Shown piece by piece: positions 19,950 through 23,248 of a DNA stretch of 23,248 bases. A program made the translations under genes and the position numbers. The stretch comes from Nostoc sp. CHAB 5834 (GTDB taxonomy: Bacteria > Cyanobacteriota > Cyanobacteriia > Cyanobacteriales > Nostocaceae): positions 1 to 23,248 of the forward strand of contig JAIVFU010000099.1 of NCBI GenBank assembly GCA_020829485.1, given 5' to 3'. The notes under the pieces were generated by a model that was not told where the DNA came from, did no database searches, and was given only the letters and a program-made list of their open reading frames with translations. Numbering within the stretch: the stretch's first letter is position 1; each line of letters opens with the position of its first letter.

Positions 19950-21896
19950 TTAATGCTTGTGGTTACTTGCATGGAAATCACTTTCGCAAAGGGGACATTT
20001 TCCAAGTACGTGTTTCAGCGTTTCCACTTCACCTTCAATAGTATGTATGGCCAGCGCTGTATTTGAAGCGTCAATTTGAAGCTCATTCAAGTTCTTGCCA
20101 GATTCAGCAATAACTTTTATCACTTTTTGAATATCCGCCACATCTAATAGATTTTCTACAGTGCTAGGAAGCTTCGGAAGAATACCCTCATTATTCAGTG
20201 CTTTCACGCCCTTGGCAAGTGTGACGCCTAACCTCGTGATTTCTCCCACTTCAAAAAGCTCGGGAACTTCAGGCAGTGCAGGCACTATAATTTCGAGTAG
20301 ATAAGTCCCACACTCAAGCCTTTGTACCAGATTGATAATCGGCTCTACAACGTGAAAATCAGGAATTGTTGGTAAATCGCGGGGTGTACCAACATCGCTT
20401 AAGAACTGGAATCTTTCTAGCCTATCCAATAATTTTTCAAGGGATTCAACGTCAAAGAGCTTGGGCGCTTCTTCCGGAACTTTTGAATATGCACTGCTGA
20501 GTAGCTCCAAGCTATTAACGGCTGCGGACTTCCCTTCCAACAATTTTAGCAGTTTTTCTAATATTTCGCATTCTTCTTTGTTTTTCAAAACTTCTTCTGA
20601 AGAAATAAGAATTTCATCGAGTTTCTGAGAAATCGGAGGCAATTTTTCTAGGTATCCGAGCCTCACTTTTAACAAAGTGATTTCAGACTCACCCTTTTTA
20701 ACAGTTTCCCTATCGCCTGATTTTTGCTCGTCATATTTTTTCATCAAGGCCCTGAGATGCCCTGATTCTCTACCCACAGATAGAATTTTTGCTCTTTTTG
20801 AGCCACTTTCGTTGAGGAGAAATACAGGCTGCTTCTGTTTGCCAATCTGGACGTCTAAATCGTCAACCAACTGAACTTTAAGCACGGCTGAGACCCAATC
20901 GGGGGCTTCGTTTCTCTTTTGCTGACGGCCCTCCGTGACAAGCGTATCGCCTTTATAGTACTTGTAAACAACAGCGGGTGAACGGTCACGTTTTCTTGAA
21001 AACTCTAACCGTTGTTTATCTTCCAAGTGAAGAATGATTCTCGCCTCTTCACAATTGTGCCTAATGAGTGCATCACTGGACTCACCATATGCGAATACCC
21101 GAAGTGCTGTAGTAATCGCAGTTGATTTACCAAGGTTGTTGTCGCCGATATAGGCGGTGGCGCCAGGCAAGCAAGGAACAAAAGTATGAACGTGAGTTCT
21201 TACATTGAAGAGCTCAATCCCCCGAATTCCTGGGGTACTATCGTCATTCCAATCGTCAAAAACCTGGCTTTTAATTCTAACCCCATCTGCTTGCCCGGAG
21301 GCTCCTTCGATTTCAATAACATTGAGACTTTCTTCAAACTTGTCTCTTGGCTTATGGGAGATTACGAATGTCTGAGTACCGGTCTGCTTTGAAACGTCAC
21401 CGATAACTTTAAAATAGTCAATGGCCCGCTCCATCTTAATCCAGCAGTCAGACTCATCAAGGACCATTAGTCGGCGATTAGACGTTCTTGTCAGTGCTGC
21501 AAATCGAAGTCCTGCACAAACCACATTAGTAAGCGCTCCGCCATTACCTTCCAGGATATCTTCCAACTTTCCATCTTTGTCCAAATCTATGTCAAGATGA
21601 GTGTCGTTGTTTTTGTAGGAAGGGGTTAGCCGAATTCGGCCTTGGTCCGGAATGACATCATTGGTAACCGCCGTAAGAAGATTTTCAAAAGCTCCTACAC
21701 TGCGTTGATGCGCTTTTTCTTGAAGAACTTCAAAAATTCTGCCCATTTCTTCGCTTAAAGCTAGACGACCTTTAGCCATCCGAACCTCGACAGTTCTTTC
21801 GGCTTTTCTTGCGGTATCCGAACGCATCACTCCCATATATTGGGCAGAGCGTACACTCAGATGATGAAGTCTGGTACGAAGAGTTCGTGAGTCCAT
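19950..21896 (-). CDS. Rad50/SbcC-like ATPase with permuted domain order and C-terminal zinc hook
   Basis: 648 aa. Residues 1-70 are a basic helical lead-in. Then comes the C-lobe of a Rad50 head: ABC signature LEGNGGALTNVV (115-126), Walker B RRLMVLDESD (141-150), H-loop VISHKP (178-183). The N-lobe follows: strand GIELFNVRTHVHTF, Walker A GDNNLGKST (251-259), Q-loop-like KQKQPVFLLNE. An arm of about 220 residues follows (415-630), with Pro-phased repeats instead of plain heptads, and ends in a CPLC zinc hook (634-637) only 11 residues from the C-terminus. Ordinary Rad50 runs N-lobe, coil, hook, coil, C-lobe. All ATPase motifs are intact, so ATP-driven control of the Mre11-like nuclease is expected. 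Spacing to both neighbours is one base. Confidence 0.88.
   Translation of the reverse strand: MDSRTLRTRLHHLSVRSAQYMGVMRSDTARKAERTVEVRMAKGRLALSEEMGRIFEVLQEKAHQRSVGAFENLLTAVTNDVIPDQGRIRLTPSYKNNDTHLDIDLDKDGKLEDILEGNGGALTNVVCAGLRFAALTRTSNRRLMVLDESDCWIKMERAIDYFKVIGDVSKQTGTQTFVISHKPRDKFEESLNVIEIEGASGQADGVRIKSQVFDDWNDDSTPGIRGIELFNVRTHVHTFVPCLPGATAYIGDNNLGKSTAITTALRVFAYGESSDALIRHNCEEARIILHLEDKQRLEFSRKRDRSPAVVYKYYKGDTLVTEGRQQKRNEAPDWVSAVLKVQLVDDLDVQIGKQKQPVFLLNESGSKRAKILSVGRESGHLRALMKKYDEQKSGDRETVKKGESEITLLKVRLGYLEKLPPISQKLDEILISSEEVLKNKEECEILEKLLKLLEGKSAAVNSLELLSSAYSKVPEEAPKLFDVESLEKLLDRLERFQFLSDVGTPRDLPTIPDFHVVEPIINLVQRLECGTYLLEIIVPALPEVPELFEVGEITRLGVTLAKGVKALNNEGILPKLPSTVENLLDVADIQKVIKVIAESGKNLNELQIDASNTALAIHTIEGEVETLKHVLGKCPLCESDFHASNHKH
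20097..20642 (-). repeat. Protein-level repeats in the Rad50-like arm
   Basis: Residues 419-600 contain units beginning LPPISQKLDEIL (419), VPEEAPKLFDVESLEKLLDRL split as VPEEAPKLFDVE (473), LPTIPDFHVVEPI (508), LPEVPELFEVGEI (541) and LPSTVENLLDVADI (576). The last four are 33-35 residues apart with pattern [LV]P-x-x-P-x-L-x-[DE]V-x-x-[IL]-x-x-L. They are degenerate at DNA level. Confidence 0.65.
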
Positions 21897-21897
21897 G

Positions 21898-22206
21898 TTA
21901 CAAGCTCAACTGACGTTCTATGTCACTAATGCCTCTTTCGGCCTCGTCAAGTGCCAAGCCCATCTCAAGGACCTGCATGCTGTTGTGCTCCACACGCTCT
22001 GTGTAAAGCCTACGCAGTTCTGCAAGGTCCGCAGTCCCAAAAAGCTTTATTGCCTCTGCCTTGGCCTCTTCAAATGCTTTCCGTTCGTTCTCCAATTGAA
22101 CGACAACACGGGTTCTGCGTTCTTGTAGCCCAGATAGCCGTTTTTTATGTTCTTCCAATTGTTGTGTTGGGCTATCGGTCTTCTGCATGGTAGATTGGTT
22201 TGTCAT
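21898..22206 (-). CDS. Small coiled-coil protein upstream of the Rad50-like gene
   Basis: 102 aa. After a polar N-terminus, residues 15-50 (QQLEEHKKRLSGLQERRTRV then VVQLENERKAFEEAKAEAIK) and 60-102 (LAELRRLYTERVEHNSMQVL, then LEMGLALDEAERGISDIERQL) form two helices with clear heptads, joined by LFGTAD, so an antiparallel hairpin is likely. Its start overlaps nothing but directly follows the previous stop (TAAATG), and its stop is one base before the Rad50-like start, so the genes are coupled. It could supply the second arm that the permuted Rad50-like protein lacks after its hook; that is inference. No family name recognised. Confidence 0.75.
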   Translation of the reverse strand: MTNQSTMQKTDSPTQQLEEHKKRLSGLQERRTRVVVQLENERKAFEEAKAEAIKLFGTADLAELRRLYTERVEHNSMQVLEMGLALDEAERGISDIERQLSL

Positions 22207-22614
22207 TTAGGTTCCGTATCCAGATAGTCTCATTTCGTTTCGTTTGGTAGCTTGGACGCTTCGCATTAATTCGATTCGCACACGCTCCAAGTCATACACT
22301 ACACGTTTTCTGTTTGCTTCTCGTCTTGATGAAACCATCAAGTCCAAATGAAGCTCGTACTCGTCACTCGCCAACGCTCTTGTTTCAGCAAGGGCAACTG
22401 ATATTCCCTTTCCTCCTACAGTACTCGCCAGTTCGTTTTGGGTAAGTCGTGCAAGCACCGTTTTTCGTGTTTCTTCCAGTGTGGAGGCAGCTGCGTCCAG
22501 GTCCGCCCACTCCTCCCCAGCGCGAATGGCTTTGTCTACAAGCTTGTTCGGGTCAAAGTCTTTTAGTAGCTCCAAAATACTTTGTGAATTCTGAATATTA
22601 CCGTTACTTGTCAT
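22207..22614 (-). CDS. Helical hypothetical protein of the Rad50/Mre11-like operon
   Basis: 135 aa, predicted mostly helical with short loops: FDPNKLVDKAIRAGEEWADL, a second helix DAAASTLEETRKTVLARLTQ, a Gly-rich turn (VGGKGISVA), and a long C-terminal helix ending VVYDLERVRIELMRSVQATK. The run of helices and the E-N-K/R-rich surface recall small phage proteins encoded near recombination genes, but I cannot name the family. Stop and next start touch (TAAATG); the previous stop is 10 bases before its ATG. It is probably a DNA-processing accessory protein. Confidence 0.72.
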   Translation of the reverse strand: MTSNGNIQNSQSILELLKDFDPNKLVDKAIRAGEEWADLDAAASTLEETRKTVLARLTQNELASTVGGKGISVALAETRALASDEYELHLDLMVSSRREANRKRVVYDLERVRIELMRSVQATKRNEMRLSGYGT

Positions 22615-22624
22615 TTCATAAATC

Positions 22625-23116
22625 TCAGTGCAACGCGAGTTTCAATTCGAGTTGTTTTTTTAGGTCTGCAATGCTTGGCTTATTTCGTGACCAAAATCGA
22701 ATTGTTTGAAACCCTGCCTTTGCCATTACCTCGTCTCTTGTCTTGTCTTTTTTGAAATCGTGCATCACGTCGTCTAGTTCAACTATCAAGCACGGGGATA
22801 AATCACTACGAGTGCAGATAACAAAGTCACATATTTTTGACTGAAATTTAGCTCGTTCTTTCCAATATTTTGAACTAGTGGACTTCAAGGTAGTGTCTAT
22901 CAGCGCACCCATCGCTACTTGAGGAAAGACGACAAATCGAGAATCTAAGGCAGCGGAGATTCGGTTGTAAAAGTCGATTTCGTTGTCGGTAATGAAACGC
23001 CGAGACTTAAAACCTTGGTTACCAAAAATCTTGTTATGCAAATACAACCATGCATACGCGAGGAGTAATAGCGCAACAACCAGAACACTTACTATCACTA
23101 CGAATTTTAGACTCAT
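22625..23116 (-). CDS. Membrane-anchored DUF2726 nuclease-like protein
   Basis: 163 aa. Residues 5-27 (FVVIVSVLVVALLLLAYAWL) form one membrane segment. The rest follows DUF2726 (PF10881): ITDNEIDFYNRISAALDSRF, VVFPQVAMGALIDTTL, KICDFVICTRSDLSPCLIVE leading to LDD (D and E-x-D of a PD-(D/E)xK-like fold), a conserved His in DVMHD, TRDEVMAKAGFQTIRFW. The family is thought to be related to restriction-type endonucleases. It is the first gene of the operon and has AAGGAAAG before its ATG. Membrane tethering would place a nuclease-like domain on the inner face of the membrane, for example near incoming DNA. Activity is not proven. Confidence 0.85.
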   Translation of the reverse strand: MSLKFVVIVSVLVVALLLLAYAWLYLHNKIFGNQGFKSRRFITDNEIDFYNRISAALDSRFVVFPQVAMGALIDTTLKSTSSKYWKERAKFQSKICDFVICTRSDLSPCLIVELDDVMHDFKKDKTRDEVMAKAGFQTIRFWSRNKPSIADLKKQLELKLALH

Positions 23117-23148
23117 TGTGCTTTCCTTTTAGGCTGTTCTTAGATACA

Positions 23149-23177
23149 ATTCTATCAGTTGCGTTTAAATAAGTCAA
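23149..23177 (-). promoter_or_regulatory. Sigma70-type promoter of the five-gene operon
   Basis: On the minus strand TTGACT (23177-23172), exactly 17 bases, TAGAAT (23154-23149). The predicted start near 23142 gives a leader of about 25 bases before the ATG at 23116. Confidence 0.75.
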
Positions 23178-23206
23178 GTCGTTTAAGATTGATACCTAAA
23201 GGATGT

Positions 23207-23248
23207 ATGAAGATATCTGAGCGAAATTTCTCGGCCACCCAAGTCTTA
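23207..23248 (+). CDS. Possible start of a rightward gene (cut by window edge)
   Basis: ATG at 23207 opens a frame MKISERNFSATQVL that runs off the window. TAAAGGA lies directly upstream, though close (3-4 bases). The ATG four bases earlier hits a stop after five codons. Too short to identify. Confidence 0.35.
   Translation, partial: MKISERNFSATQVL

Noticed and set aside
1..23248. CRISPR arrays, IS elements, tRNA genes
   Set aside because: I looked for spaced repeats, transposase motifs and terminal inverted repeats, and CCA-type cloverleaf ends; none are convincing. The only long inverted repeat found is at 18030-18107.

Overview
The window looks like accessory DNA from a large conjugative plasmid, an integrative element or a jumbo-phage-like replicon of a betaproteobacterium (Burkholderiales-like). 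This rests on moderate GC by eye, Gram-negative envelope genes (DsbC/G-like, Tat-type DUF882 peptidase, soluble lytic transglycosylase), and a set of replication/recombination genes typical of mobile elements. There is no rRNA, tRNA, capsid gene or conjugation core gene in the window, so the type of element stays open. Coding density is high. No gene-free stretch exceeds about 170 bases, and the gaps hold promoters and hairpin terminators.

Layout. 1-2 kb: a cut-off dCMP deaminase (-), a Tat-type DUF882/M15 peptidase (+), an unrecognised small protein (-) and an HExxH membrane protein (-). 2-5.2 kb (+): a Rad52-family annealing protein, a DsbC/DsbG-like thiol oxidoreductase, a small SSB and an unknown protein. 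5.2-9.2 kb: a membrane-anchored unknown (-), then a compact UvrD-type helicase, a Pro-rich membrane-anchored protein, a three-helix membrane protein and a probable HTH protein (+). 9.2-11.8 kb (+): a cytosolic 5'-nucleotidase and a long membrane-anchored low-complexity protein with a BACON-like end. 11.8-13.1 kb (-): a GNAT acetyltransferase, a small membrane protein and an unknown. 13.2-16.1 kb (+): a 117-aa protein coupled to a full second SecA. 16.1-18.0 kb: a membrane-anchored unknown (-), a winged-helix protein (+) and a tyrosine-recombinase-like protein without its nucleophile (-). 18.2-18.8 kb (+): a lytic transglycosylase. 18.9-23.1 kb (-): a five-gene operon ending in a Mre11/SbcD-like nuclease, driven by a good sigma70-type promoter. 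A new + gene seems to begin at the right edge.

How they fit together. The DNA side is a recombination kit (annealing protein, SSB, SF1 helicase, Rad50/Mre11-like pair) plus nucleotide-pool enzymes (dCMP deaminase, 5'-nucleotidase). The envelope side (DsbC/G, transglycosylase, DUF882 peptidase, accessory SecA, several anchored periplasmic proteins) would suit assembly of an export or conjugation apparatus.

The strongest novelty candidate is the 18.9-23.1 kb operon. Its Rad50/SbcC-like ATPase is permuted: signature, Walker B and H-loop come first, Walker A comes second, and the CxxC zinc hook lies 11 residues from the C-terminus after an arm of Pro-phased repeats. It is coupled to a Mre11-like nuclease and preceded by a coiled-coil protein, a helical protein and a membrane-anchored DUF2726 nuclease-like protein. 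Other notable points are the plasmid-type SecA with its small partner, a promoter bracketed by a perfect 16-bp inverted repeat, a helicase lacking the 2B subdomain, and two terminators that share the same apical loop.
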